NCBI RefSeq assembly: GCF_032229225.1
Contig: NZ_CP135076.1
Location: 1,965,001-2,029,000, forward strand
DNA length: 64,000 nucleotides
Reading direction: 5' to 3'
Origin: Stakelama saccharophila
GTDB taxonomy: Bacteria > Pseudomonadota > Alphaproteobacteria > Sphingomonadales > Sphingomonadaceae
Shown: in pieces, positions 46,291 through 55,318 of the stretch
Layout: the number at the start of each line of letters is the position of its first letter
How positions within the stretch are numbered: position 1 is the stretch's first letter
Notes under the pieces: generated by a model
Told to the model about the DNA's origin: nothing
The model's input: the letters and a program-made list of their open reading frames with translations, nothing else
Database searches by the model: none
Made by a program: the position numbers and the translations under genes

Positions 46291-47451
46291 ATGCAGCCGA
46301 GTGACATCCGCGTGGCAATGTTCAGCGGGAATTACAATTATACCCGCGATGGGGCGAACCAGGCGCTCAACCTGCTCGTCGGCCATCTGCTCGACAGGGG
46401 GGTGAAGGTGCGCGTCTATTCGCCGACGACGCGCACTCCCGCGTTCGAGCCGACCGGCGAGCTTGTCAGCGTGCCGGCATTGTCGCTGCCGCTGGGTCGC
46501 GCGGAATACAAGCTGGCCCGCGGCCTGCCGCACCGGATCCGTTCCGATCTCGATCGATTCCGCCCGAACATCGTCCATGTGTCCGCGCCCGACATTCTAG
46601 GCCACCGCGCGATCAGCTTCGCGCGGCGGCGGGGCATCCCGGCGGTTGCCTCGCTTCATACGCGGTTTGAAACCTATGCCCGCTATTACGGCTTTGGTTT
46701 CCTCGAACCGATCATGATCCGGTTGCTCACCCGATTCTACAACCGCGCCTCGCAGGTGCTGGTGCCGGGACGATCGCTTGCCGATATCGTCCGCGCCTGG
46801 GGCGTGGAGACGCCGATCGACATCTGGTCGCGCGGGGTCGACCATGCGCGGTTCAGGCCGGACGCACGCGATCTCGCCTGGCGACGCTCGCTCGGCATCG
46901 CCGATGACGAGGTGGCGGTCGGCTTTCTTGGGCGGCTGGTGCTGGAAAAGGGGCTCGACGTCTTTGCCGAGGTGATGAAGACCCTGAAGCGCCGGGACGT
47001 AAAGCACCGCGTCCTCGTCATCGGTGAAGGCCCCGCGCGCGGCTGGTTCGCCGAACAGGTGCCCGATGCCGTGTTCGCCGGCTTTCAGACGGGCGACGAT
47101 CTGGGCCGCGCGGTCGCGTCCATGGACGTCTTCTTCAACCCTTCCGTGACCGAAACCTTCGGCAACGTCACGCTGGAGGCGATGGCCGCCGGCGTGCCCG
47201 TGGTGGCTGCGCGCGCGACCGGCGCCGTCGATCTGATCGAAGAAGGGGTGAACGGAATGCTGGTGCCGCCGCGCGACATCCCGGCCTATGCCGATGCGAT
47301 TGCGCGCCTATGCGGCGATGACGGCCTTCGCCTCGCCGCCGGCCGGGCCGGTCATCGCAAGGCGATCGGGTATGAATGGCGCCGCATCAACGAGACCGTC
47401 CTGCAAACCTATCGCGCGCTCGCGGCCGATCAGGTCGACCGCCAGTCGTAA
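46291..47451 (+). CDS. GT4-family glycosyltransferase
   Basis: 386 residues of the GT-B fold. N-terminal MFSGNYNYTRDGANQALNLL acceptor domain, FLGRLVLEKGLDVFAEVM at the domain junction, and the nucleotide-sugar E-x7-E signature in VTETFGNVTLEAMAAGVPVVA. Closest in layout to the MgtA/SqdX-like glycolipid mannosyl- or sulfoquinovosyl-type transferases; donor and acceptor unknown. ATG 46291 chosen since the upstream frame is basic and atypical. Its 3' end overlaps the convergent DUF2218 gene by 22 bp. Confidence 0.88.
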   Translation: MQPSDIRVAMFSGNYNYTRDGANQALNLLVGHLLDRGVKVRVYSPTTRTPAFEPTGELVSVPALSLPLGRAEYKLARGLPHRIRSDLDRFRPNIVHVSAPDILGHRAISFARRRGIPAVASLHTRFETYARYYGFGFLEPIMIRLLTRFYNRASQVLVPGRSLADIVRAWGVETPIDIWSRGVDHARFRPDARDLAWRRSLGIADDEVAVGFLGRLVLEKGLDVFAEVMKTLKRRDVKHRVLVIGEGPARGWFAEQVPDAVFAGFQTGDDLGRAVASMDVFFNPSVTETFGNVTLEAMAAGVPVVAARATGAVDLIEEGVNGMLVPPRDIPAYADAIARLCGDDGLRLAAGRAGHRKAIGYEWRRINETVLQTYRALAADQVDRQS

Positions 47452-47750
47452 GCGAGCGGCGCTTCACGGAAGGCGAAGCGGTCGAGATGACGTTCGATCA
47501 CGCCCTGCATCGCCTCGCAATGCTGCGGCGAGCTGGCGTCGATCCGGATGCCGGGGGCGTTGTCCCCCGCATCGAGCGTGGCAAGCGCATCGGCCGCCCA
47601 GTCCGCGCCACGCGCGTCCTTCGGGAATACGATCGTGCCGTGCTCGGGCGTGAATTCGACCTTCAGATTATGCTGCCAGTGCTTGCAGAGTTGCTGCAGG
47701 TAGCGGCTGGCGTTTTCGGTGGGAATGGTCGCGGTGACGCTCGTCGTCAT
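47430..47750 (-). CDS. DUF2218-family protein
   Basis: 106 residues. The block ASRYLQQLCKHWQHNLKVEF, TPEHGTIVFP, and the C-terminal QGVIERHLDRFAFRE are those of DUF2218. The domain occurs alone or attached to siderophore-interacting (ferric reductase) proteins, hinting at iron or haem chemistry. It lies 43 bp downstream of the His-rich PadR regulator on the same strand, and they are probably cotranscribed. Function unproven. Confidence 0.88.
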   Translation of the reverse strand: MTTSVTATIPTENASRYLQQLCKHWQHNLKVEFTPEHGTIVFPKDARGADWAADALATLDAGDNAPGIRIDASSPQHCEAMQGVIERHLDRFAFREAPLAYDWRST

Positions 47751-47793
47751 GATATTCGAATCTCCGTGCAGTTTCGTCTTGGGTGGCGCCGGG

Positions 47794-48363
47794 TCAGAGG
47801 CGCTCGATCCTGCGCGCGGCATCGTCGATAATCCCGGCCACGTCGTGGAGCGTGTCATCCGACACGTCCTCGCGCGTCAACCGGTCCTGCAGCACCGAAC
47901 GCAGATTGCCCATTGCCCGGCGCACCGGCCCGCCGCTCGTGCGTTCCCGCATCGAACCGACCTCGTCCAGGCGTGCGAACAGGCGTTCGACCTCCTGCGC
48001 GTTCTCCTCCAGATGCGTTCGGCCCGCATCGGTGGCGGCATAGACCTTCTTGGCGCCCTCGCTGTCCTGCTCCGCGATCAAGTCCATATCGCCCAACATC
48101 GTGATGGTCGGATAGACGACGCCGGGGCTGGGCGCATAGGCGCCGCCGGTCCGTTCCTCGATCTCGCGGATCAGATCATAGCCGTGGCGCGGTTCTTCGG
48201 CGATCAGCTTCAACAACACCAACCGCAATTCGCCGCCATCGAACATCCGTTTCGCCCGCCGGCCCCAGCCCGGGCCGCGATGACTGCCATGCGACCCGTG
48301 GCCGTGATGGGCGTGACGCCCGCGGCCGCCCATCCAGGCGTCGTGTCCCATTCCAAATCGCAT
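47794..48363 (-). CDS. PadR-family regulator with His-rich N-terminus (YqjI-like)
   Basis: 189 residues. The first 30 residues hold seven histidines (positions 7, 17, 19, 20, 22, 25, 28), ahead of a PadR winged-helix domain (LRLVLLKLIAEEPRHGYDLIREIEER and PSPGVVYPTITMLGDMDLI, split at residue ~70) and a C-terminal dimerisation helix. E. coli YqjI has the same layout: its His-rich N-terminus binds nickel, and it represses the ferric reductase gene yqjH. A metal-responsive role linked to DUF2218 is therefore likely (inference). Confidence 0.88.
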   Translation of the reverse strand: MRFGMGHDAWMGGRGRHAHHGHGSHGSHRGPGWGRRAKRMFDGGELRLVLLKLIAEEPRHGYDLIREIEERTGGAYAPSPGVVYPTITMLGDMDLIAEQDSEGAKKVYAATDAGRTHLEENAQEVERLFARLDEVGSMRERTSGGPVRRAMGNLRSVLQDRLTREDVSDDTLHDVAGIIDDAARRIERL

Positions 48364-48380
48364 TTCATGTTCCCTTACGG

Positions 48381-48410
48381 TGTCTAGATAGCACTAAGAT
48401 ATATCGCGTA
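48381..48410. promoter_or_regulatory. AT-rich candidate operator/promoter upstream of padR
   Basis: An unusually AT-rich 30 bp in a GC-rich neighbourhood, with TAGATA at 48385-48390 and the 8-bp palindrome GATATATC at 48398-48405, 20-40 bp before the padR start. It lies in the divergent gap with rarA. PadR proteins often autoregulate from such sites; the exact half-sites are uncertain. Confidence 0.4.
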
Positions 48411-48466
48411 TGTTCCGATTCAAGGCCCCATGGGAAATTTGCCCCGCAGCGCCTATCTTCGCCGCG

Positions 48467-49789
48467 ATGGCCGACCTTTTTGCCGATACCGAACCGCAGG
48501 CGCCCGCCGAAGCGGAGCAGTCCGAGGCCGCGCCGCTCGCCGACCGACTGCGCCCGCGTCGGCTGGAAGACGTGGTCGGACAAGAACATCTGACCGGCCC
48601 GGACGGCTCGATCGGCCGCATGGTCGCGGCGGGGAAGCTCTCCTCGATGGTCCTGTGGGGGCCGCCCGGCACCGGCAAGACGACGATCGCCCGCCTGCTC
48701 GCCGCCGCCGTCGGCCTTCGCTTCACCGCGATCTCAGCGGTATTTTCCGGCGTGGCGGATCTGAAGAAAGTCTTCGCCGAGGCGCGCGAGCACGCACGGA
48801 TCGGAAAACGCACGCTGCTGTTCGTGGACGAGATCCACCGCTTCAACCGCGCCCAGCAGGATGGTTTCCTGCCCTATGTCGAGGACGGAACCGTGACGCT
48901 TGTCGGCGCCACGACCGAAAATCCAAGCTTCGAACTCAACGCCGCGCTGCTCAGCCGCGCCCAGGTGCTGATCCTGCACCGGCTTGGCGCGAAGGCGCTG
49001 TCGATGCTGCTCGACCGTGCGGAGGAACTGGAGGGGCGCCCGCTGCCAGTCACCGACGACGCGCGCGCCGCACTGATCGCCAGCGCCGACGGCGACGGTC
49101 GTTTCCTGCTCAACCAGGCGGAAACGCTATTTTCCGTCACGGTCGACGAGCCCCTCGATCCGCAGGCCCTGTCGCAATTCCTGCAACGACGCGTCGCCGT
49201 CTATGACAAAGACCGCGAGGGGCATTACAATCTCATTTCCGCGCTTCACAAGGCGATGCGCGGCAGCGACCCCCAGGCCTCGCTATATTATCTCGCCCGC
49301 ATGCTGACCGCCGGCGAGGAACCGCTCTACGTCATGCGCCGGATCACGCGTTTCGCCAGCGAGGACATCGGCCTGGCCGATCCCAACGCGCTGGTACAGT
49401 GCCTCGCGGCGAAGGACGCTTATGATTTTCTCGGTTCGCCCGAGGGAGAACTGGCGATCGTGCAGGCCTGCCTCTACTGCGCGACGGCGCCCAAATCGAA
49501 CGCGGCGTACAAGGCGGCGGGCGCGGCCTGGCGCACAGCGAAGGAAACGGGCTCGCTGATGCCGCCGCACAATATCCTGAACGCGCCGACCAGGCTGATG
49601 AAGGACATCGGCTATGGCCGGGACTATGCCTATGACCACAACACCGCCGAAGGCTTTTCCGGCGCGGATTACTGGCCGGAGGAAATGGCGCCGCAAACCT
49701 TCTATGGGCCGACGGAGCGCGGCTTTGAAAAGCGTATCGCGGAGCGCATGGCTTATTGGCGCCGCTTGAAGGAGGGCAACGGACAGTGA
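48467..49789 (+). CDS. rarA: Replication-associated recombination protein A (MgsA/RarA)
   Basis: 440 residues. AAA+ clamp-loader-like ATPase acting at stalled forks. LADRLRPRRLEDVVGQEHL lead-in, Walker A GPPGTGKTT, Walker B LLFVDEIHRFN, sensor 1 GATTENPSFELN, and C-terminal MgsA domain (HYNLISALHKAMRGSDPQAS, ARMLTAGEEPLYVMRRITRF, PPHNILNAPTRLMKD). ATG 48467 gives the usual start; an upstream ATG 48410 would add residues overlapping the regulatory gap. The stop overlaps the next start as GTGA. Confidence 0.95.
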   Translation: MADLFADTEPQAPAEAEQSEAAPLADRLRPRRLEDVVGQEHLTGPDGSIGRMVAAGKLSSMVLWGPPGTGKTTIARLLAAAVGLRFTAISAVFSGVADLKKVFAEAREHARIGKRTLLFVDEIHRFNRAQQDGFLPYVEDGTVTLVGATTENPSFELNAALLSRAQVLILHRLGAKALSMLLDRAEELEGRPLPVTDDARAALIASADGDGRFLLNQAETLFSVTVDEPLDPQALSQFLQRRVAVYDKDREGHYNLISALHKAMRGSDPQASLYYLARMLTAGEEPLYVMRRITRFASEDIGLADPNALVQCLAAKDAYDFLGSPEGELAIVQACLYCATAPKSNAAYKAAGAAWRTAKETGSLMPPHNILNAPTRLMKDIGYGRDYAYDHNTAEGFSGADYWPEEMAPQTFYGPTERGFEKRIAERMAYWRRLKEGNGQ

Positions 49790-50151
49790 CGTGGGAAGAG
49801 GCCGTCGCCCAAGCGCTCGCCCTGCCCGACACCGCGCGCTCGACCCGTTACGGCAAGCCGGCGGTCGCCGTGGCGAGCAACGGCCGCGCCTTCCTGTCGC
49901 GCGGGCACGAACCACGGGAATCCTTCTGCCTCGCGCTCGATCGCGACACGGTCGAGATGCTCATGGAAACCGATCCCGACACCTTCTATCAGACGCCGCA
50001 TTATGTCGGCTGGCCCGCAATCCTGGTGCGGTACGATACGAGCGATCCGGATCGGGTCCGCACGATGATCGAGCGCGCCCGCGATCAGGCGGCAGCGCGA
50101 AAGCCGGTCCGCCGCGCCGTCGGCAACCGCCACGCCAGGCGCCGCTCCTGA
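49786..50151 (+). CDS. MmcQ/YjbR-family protein
   Basis: 121 residues from GTG 49786, which overlaps the rarA stop (GTGA). YjbR-fold signatures: ALALPDTARSTRYGKPAVAV, RGHEPRESFCLALDRDTVEML and TPHYVGWPAILVRYD. Small cytoplasmic alpha/beta protein, sometimes annotated as DNA-binding; function uncertain. Basic tail KPVRRAVGNRHARRRS fits nucleic acid contact. Confidence 0.85.
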   Translation: MTWEEAVAQALALPDTARSTRYGKPAVAVASNGRAFLSRGHEPRESFCLALDRDTVEMLMETDPDTFYQTPHYVGWPAILVRYDTSDPDRVRTMIERARDQAAARKPVRRAVGNRHARRRS

Positions 50152-50411
50152 TCGAAGCGCTGCGCCATCCTGGCAACACTTATAGCCGTTCCAGCTATTT
50201 GCTTCCCCGCAGTCGGGATCAAAGGCCCGGCGCCGGGTCCGGCGTGAACATGCAGCGGGGCGAGGCGCGGACCATACGCTGTCGCGCACGCCGTCCATTG
50301 GCCCGCTTCAGGCTGTGCCTGCGAAAGATCAGCATGCACGCCGCCAGCAGTAGCGCGATCGCGTCGATCACCGGTGCCGCACCGATCAGCTTCGCGGAGG
50401 ACAGGTCCGGT
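50152..50411. other. Gene-poor gap before the esterase block
   Basis: 260 bp without a confident gene. On the minus strand a frame includes VIDAIALLLAACMLIFRRH, a possible single transmembrane segment with a basic flank ending near 50225, but it has no good ribosome site and ends in low-complexity Arg/Pro sequence. I treat it as non-coding. It separates core genes (rarA side) from the accessory esterase block. Confidence 0.4.
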
Positions 50412-52073
50412 CTATCGCTGTTGGCAGCTGGGCCCCGTCATCGGCGGGGCGGATATGCCGACGTTGACGAACCATTGTTGGCCGGAGTGGCGGCGGCGCT
50501 TCACCAGTTCCTCCTGCATTTCGAACATGCCCGGCAGCGGATCGCGGCCCGGATCGGGCACGCCCGAGAAACGCATATAGGACTGACCGCGCGAATAGGA
50601 TTTCCAGACCGGCAGTCCCCGACGCGCCGGCCTTGCGGTGCGCGCGAAGCTTATCCAATAGTCGATCATCGCCGATGAGAGCCGCGCTTCCTCAGCGCCC
50701 GTCGGGCGCGGCCAGTTGGGGGGAAGTGCCGCATCCGCCCCGATCTGATCGAACAGATAGGGCAACTCGCTGGCGTGAAACGCACACAGATCCCGCTCGC
50801 GCGCGGCCGGATAGCAATGGTCGAAGATATAGAGATAGGCGGGCAAACCGGCCTCGGACTGCTTTCGCACCATCCGCTCGGTCGCCCAGCCATAGATCGC
50901 ATCGCGCAACGTAGCGAGCATGCTGTTTTCGATATCCGATGCCGGGTAGAGCCGCAGGAATCGGGGCGCGAGATCGCCATAGCCCTTGCGGATCGCGGCT
51001 TCATAAGCGATCGCATCGGCAGGTGCAGGTGGCAGGAAGACACGCTGCGACCGTAATTCGCCACTGTTGAAACCGGCGAGCAGCGGCACCTTCGCCTGCT
51101 CGCCCCGATCGAACGTCTCGACCACCTGATGCGGAAGCACCCGGCCGTCCACCGTCCCCTGCGGCACGAACCGCGCTGCCGTCGCGGCCCTGGTCAGTAT
51201 CTTCGCATCCATCGCGCGCAGGGCCTTCAGGTTACCGGCCCCGATCTTGGCGGCAACCTCGCTGCCGATCGTCTCGGCCGACGGCAGGCCGAATACCGAC
51301 CGGTCGAGCGCCGGAACCGCCCGCGTGTTCGTGCTTTGCGCGATCGCCTTGTCGAACAGGCCGCGTGCAAGCGGGCTGGTGAGGAGATAGCTGACGCTGA
51401 GCGCGCCGGCGGATTCGCCCATCACCGTGACGTTCTTCGCATTGCCACCGAACACGGCGATATTGCCACGCACCCATTTCAGCGCGGCGATCTGGTCGAG
51501 CAGACCGTAATTTCCCGACACATGGTCCGGCGACTCCGCACTCAGCCCCGGCAGTGCGAGCCAGCCGAGCACGCCGAGGCGGTAGTTGATCGACACGAAA
51601 ACGACGCCGCGCCTGGCGAAAGCGGCGCCGTCGTACATCGGCTCCGCGCTGCCGCCGATGCGCAGCGAGCCGCCATGGATCCAGACGATCACCGGCGCGT
51701 CCTTCGCGTCCGCCGGCGCCCAGATGTTCAAGGTGAGACAGTCCTCGCTCGTCCGCTGGGGCGGATCGAAATAGATGCTGTTCGCGGGCACGGGCGGCTG
51801 AATGCAGCTCGGTCCGAATGCCGCCGCGTCGCGCGTGCCCTGCCAGTGCACCGGGGCCATCGGCGGCTTCCAGCGCCGCTCGCCGGTCGGCGGCAGTGCA
51901 TAGGGAATGCCCTTGAAGATCCGCAGCCCGTCCTCCGCCGTTCCCGCAAGCCGGCCCTGCGCAATCGTTGCGACGGGCCGCTCTGCGGCATGGGCCGAAG
52001 TGAGCGCCGCCACCGCGAGCAACATGCTGGCGGTCCAGCCCGGCAACGATCCGAACAGCGAACATGGCGTCAC
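50412..52073 (-). CDS. Exported type-B carboxylesterase (copy 1)
   Basis: 553 residues. A signal peptide of ~30 residues (ends SAHAAE) precedes an alpha/beta-hydrolase of the carboxylesterase/cholinesterase family. Elements: FKGIPYALPPTGERRWKPP, EDCLTLNIW, oxyanion hole WIHGGSL, nucleophile Ser221 in GESAG, FNSGELRS with the acid residue region, and the His region in DLCAFHASELPY. Hydrolyses carboxylic esters, probably in the periplasm. It closely resembles the second esterase at 58.6-60.3 kb, so the two are paralogues. It diverges from the broken peptidase-like gene. Confidence 0.92.
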   Translation of the reverse strand: MTPCSLFGSLPGWTASMLLAVAALTSAHAAERPVATIAQGRLAGTAEDGLRIFKGIPYALPPTGERRWKPPMAPVHWQGTRDAAAFGPSCIQPPVPANSIYFDPPQRTSEDCLTLNIWAPADAKDAPVIVWIHGGSLRIGGSAEPMYDGAAFARRGVVFVSINYRLGVLGWLALPGLSAESPDHVSGNYGLLDQIAALKWVRGNIAVFGGNAKNVTVMGESAGALSVSYLLTSPLARGLFDKAIAQSTNTRAVPALDRSVFGLPSAETIGSEVAAKIGAGNLKALRAMDAKILTRAATAARFVPQGTVDGRVLPHQVVETFDRGEQAKVPLLAGFNSGELRSQRVFLPPAPADAIAYEAAIRKGYGDLAPRFLRLYPASDIENSMLATLRDAIYGWATERMVRKQSEAGLPAYLYIFDHCYPAARERDLCAFHASELPYLFDQIGADAALPPNWPRPTGAEEARLSSAMIDYWISFARTARPARRGLPVWKSYSRGQSYMRFSGVPDPGRDPLPGMFEMQEELVKRRRHSGQQWFVNVGISAPPMTGPSCQQR

Positions 52074-52114
52074 GCTTCATTCCCCTCCGCAGGCAGGCCG
52101 GCGCATGGTCGTTA

Positions 52115-52143
52115 TTGTCAACCGGCTGCCATGAACATAAACT
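52115..52143 (+). promoter_or_regulatory. Candidate promoter for the broken peptidase-like gene
   Basis: TTGTCA (52115-52120), 17-bp spacer, TAAACT (52138-52143), 75 bp upstream of the ATG at 52218, in the divergent gap with the esterase gene. Good spacing and a fair -10 for this GC-rich genome. Confidence 0.4.
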
Positions 52144-52217
52144 CACATGCCAGTTAATATCAACGGCGCACGCGCTTGTCGGATCGGCGCGCGAACAACA
52201 CGGATGGGGAGAGAGGC

Positions 52218-53517
52218 ATGGCGATCCCGGACCCAACGCGGCGCCATTTTCTGGCGGGCGGGGCCGCCCTTCCGCTGGTGGCCGGCACGAGGGCGCCGTC
52301 GACTGAAATTATCGCCACCGTTGCCGATGATCTTCGCCGCTACATCGCCTTCGGCAGCAAGCAGGCCGGCGGCGAAGGCGACAACGCATGTGGCGAGTGG
52401 CTGGCGTCAGAACTGGAGCAGGTCGGCTTCGCGATCGAGCGGCAGACGGTGTCGGTGCCGTGGTTCGAATCCGGTCGCAGCGAACTGCGAGCCGGTGCCG
52501 CGCATGCGGTCCTGTGGCCGCAACCCGTCGTCGTCCCCGTCCCTGCCGACGGCATCACCGCCCCTCTCGTTCGGATCGACGCCGAAGGCCACGCGGCGGC
52601 ATCGCTGCAAGGCGCGATCGCGCTGGTCGACATACCCTTCGCGCGCTGGTCCACCGCGCTGTCGAAGGAAATTCGCCAGCCGGTCGAGGCCGCCTTCACT
52701 GCCGGCGCGCGCTGCAGTTGTCGTCACGAACGGCCCGACCGGCAAGATCATTGCGCTCAACACCGATGGCCGCGAACCGATGTTCTCCGGTCCCGTCGCA
52801 CTGATGGCCCCGCAAGACGCCCCGCCCTTCTTCGCGCGAGCGATGCGCGGCGGGGCGGCGACGCTGCATCTGTCCGGGAAAGGCGGGCGGCGCCCTGCAT
52901 TCAACTTCGTCGGCAGGCTCGATCGCGGCAAGGGACGCTGGGTCGCGGTTTCGACGCCGCGATCGGGTTGGTTCACCTGCGCCGGCGAACGCGGCGGCGG
53001 GATCGCAGCCTGGCTCCATATCGCACGCTGGGCGGCACGCAACGCGCCCGATCACGACCTCGCCTTCATATGCAACAGCGGCCACGAATATCAGTATCTC
53101 GGTGCCGGGGAATCGCTTCGCGCCATCGCGCCGAAACCGCGCGAAACCGCGTTCTGGCTGCATCTCGGCGCCAATCTGGCGGCGCGCGACTGGCATGAAT
53201 CGGTCGGCGCGATGCGAGCGCTACCCGGAACCGACAGCCAACGCTATCTCGTCGTCAGCCCCGAATTGCGAGCGGTGGCCGGGCGCATGTTCGCTGGCCT
53301 GGTCGGGCTGGAAGCGCCTTATGCCAGCGACCAGTTGTCGGCGGGCGAACTGACCGGCATCATCGAGGCGGGGTATCGCCCGGTCGCGGGCATATTCGGC
53401 ATCCACCGCTTCCATCACGTCGATGGCGACGACGAACGCTGCGTATCGGCCGAGCATGTCGCGCGGACCACGCTGGCCTTCCGCGACCTGGTCGCGCACA
53501 GCCTCAAGGCCGGGTGA
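52218..53517 (+). pseudogene. Tat-exported M28-peptidase-like protein, frameshifted
   Basis: Starts ATG 52218 (GGGAGAGAGG upstream) with Tat signal TRRHFLAGGAALPLVAG. The first part continues in frame to FTAGAR near 52707, then becomes nonsense. From the next bases AAVVVTNGPTGKIIALNTDG runs on in another frame to the stop at 53517. The break lies in a GCGCGC tract at about 52705-52712, consistent with loss of one GC unit. Joined, the two halves give a ~432-residue protein with a PA-like segment and M28-like features (GGGIAAWLHIARWAA, FICNSGHEYQYLG), though the usual metal Asp/Glu positions are altered. Could be a sequencing error. Flanked by an esterase and a permease. Confidence 0.75.
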
Positions 53518-53531
53518 AGTCTGCCCTCACG

Positions 53532-55199
53532 CTACGCGTCGATATTGCGGCGGAACGTCTCGGGCAGGAACAACAGGCCGATGACCGCCGTCAACCCGGC
53601 GATCACCACGGGATACCAGAGCCCGTAATAGATGTCCCCCGTCGCCGCGACCATCGCGAAGGCCGTGGTCGGCAGGAAACCGCCGAACCAGCCATTGCCG
53701 ATATGATAGGGCAGCGACATGGAAGTGTACCGGATTCGCGCCGGAAACAGCTCGACCAGCATCGCCGCGAGCGGAGCGTAGGCCGACGTCACCAGCATCA
53801 TGATCCCCAGGATGATGAGCACGACGATCGGCCGATTGATCTTCGCCGGGTCGGCCTCGTCCGGATAGCCCGCGGCGTGCAGGGCGTCGCCGACACGCTG
53901 CTGGAAGGCCGCTATCGCCGCCTCCTTTCCCGTCCCCCTCATGTTGGCCGGATCGGGCGCGGTGATCGCGATGTCGCCGATCCACACCTGTGCGACGGTT
54001 CCCGCCGGCGCCTCGCGATTGTCGTAGTTGACGCCGCTTCGCGCCAGATAGGCCTTGGCGATATCGCAACTCGACGCGTCGAACCGGTTCTTGCCTATGG
54101 GATCGAATTGAAACGAGCACGCGTCCGGCTGCGCGACCACCGTTACCGGCGCGTTGCGAACGGCCTCGGCAAGTGCCGGGTTGGCGGCGTTGGTGAGCGC
54201 GTGGAACAGTGGAAACAGCGTCAGCGCCGAAAGCGCGCAGCTCGTAACGATGATCGGCTTGCGCCCGATCCTGTCGCTCAGCCAGCCGAACAGCACGAAG
54301 GTTGGCGTCGCGATGATGAGCGCGATGACGAGCAGGATATTTGCCGTCGCACCGTCGACCTTGGCGATCTTTTCCAGATAGAACAAAGTGTAGAACTGGC
54401 CGGTATAGCCGATCACCCCCTGCCCCGCGACCGCGCCCAACAGCGCGATCAGGATCAGTCGGACATTGCGCCACTGGCCGAACGCCTCCTTCAGCGGCGC
54501 CTTCGACGTCGTGCCCTCCTCCTTCATTCGCTGAAAGACCGGGCTCTCGGCGAGCTGCAGACGGATCCACAGCGACACCGCGAGCAGGAAGATCGACAGC
54601 AGGAACGGCACCCGCCAGCCCCAGTCGGCGAAGACCTCTTCGCCCATGATCGTGCGCAGGCCGATGACCAGAAGGAGCGAAACAAACAGCCCGATCGTCG
54701 CCGTCGTCTGGATGAAGCTGGTGAAAAAGCCGCGCTTTCCAGATGGTGCATGTTCGGCGACATAGGTCGCGGCACCGCCATATTCCCCGCCGACCGCCAG
54801 CCCTTGAAGCAAACGCAACCCGACCAGGATAATCGGCGCCGCAACCCCGATCGAGGCGTAGTTCGGCAGGAAACCGACGGCAAAGGTCGACAGCCCCATC
54901 AACCCCATGGTGACGAGAAAGGTATTCTTGCGCCCGACCACGTCGCCGATGCGGCCGAAGACGATCGACCCGAACGGCCGGATCGCGAAACCCGCCGCGA
55001 ATGCCGCCAGCGCCAGGATGAAGGCGGTCGTTTCGTTGACCCCGGAAAAGAAGTGGCTCGAAATGTAGGTCGCCAGGAGTCCGTACAGGTAGAAGTCGTA
55101 CCATTCGAACATCGTTCCCAGCGACGAGCCGAGGATGACGAGCTTCTCGTTTCCCGTCGGCTCATGGTGTCTGGGCAGTGCCGCCTCGGTCGTCGCCAT
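53532..55199 (-). CDS. MFS permease of the metabolite:H+ symporter (MHS) family with a large loop insertion
   Basis: 555 residues. MHS hallmarks: GSSLGTMFEWYDFYLYG in TM1, FGRIGDVVGRKNTFLVTM, GLRLLQGLAVGGEYGGAATY and WLSDRIGRKPIIV. Relatives carry shikimate, 2-oxoglutarate, citrate or proline/betaine with protons. Residues ~345-450 are a polar insertion with two cysteines (DACSFQF, ASSCDIAK) between central membrane segments, making the protein ~100 residues longer than ShiA/KgtP. ATG 55199 gives better ribosome spacing (GGAGG 9 bp upstream) than ATG 55205. Likely imports a product of the neighbouring esterases (inference). Confidence 0.9.
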   Translation of the reverse strand: MATTEAALPRHHEPTGNEKLVILGSSLGTMFEWYDFYLYGLLATYISSHFFSGVNETTAFILALAAFAAGFAIRPFGSIVFGRIGDVVGRKNTFLVTMGLMGLSTFAVGFLPNYASIGVAAPIILVGLRLLQGLAVGGEYGGAATYVAEHAPSGKRGFFTSFIQTTATIGLFVSLLLVIGLRTIMGEEVFADWGWRVPFLLSIFLLAVSLWIRLQLAESPVFQRMKEEGTTSKAPLKEAFGQWRNVRLILIALLGAVAGQGVIGYTGQFYTLFYLEKIAKVDGATANILLVIALIIATPTFVLFGWLSDRIGRKPIIVTSCALSALTLFPLFHALTNAANPALAEAVRNAPVTVVAQPDACSFQFDPIGKNRFDASSCDIAKAYLARSGVNYDNREAPAGTVAQVWIGDIAITAPDPANMRGTGKEAAIAAFQQRVGDALHAAGYPDEADPAKINRPIVVLIILGIMMLVTSAYAPLAAMLVELFPARIRYTSMSLPYHIGNGWFGGFLPTTAFAMVAATGDIYYGLWYPVVIAGLTAVIGLLFLPETFRRNIDA

Positions 55200-55318
55200 T
55201 TCCATTCCCCTCCCGAGCAGCGGCCGTACGACCGTCTGCTCGCCTGGCGCGCCGCCTTATCGTGCCGGTCGCGCCGCCAAGGTCCGCCGCTATTGGCAGC
55301 GGACCGGTGTTCCCTTGC

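Noticed and set aside
50085..50339. 84-codon minus-strand frame between the YjbR gene and the esterase.
   Set aside because: Overlaps the end of the YjbR gene, lacks a ribosome site and has no recognisable domain.
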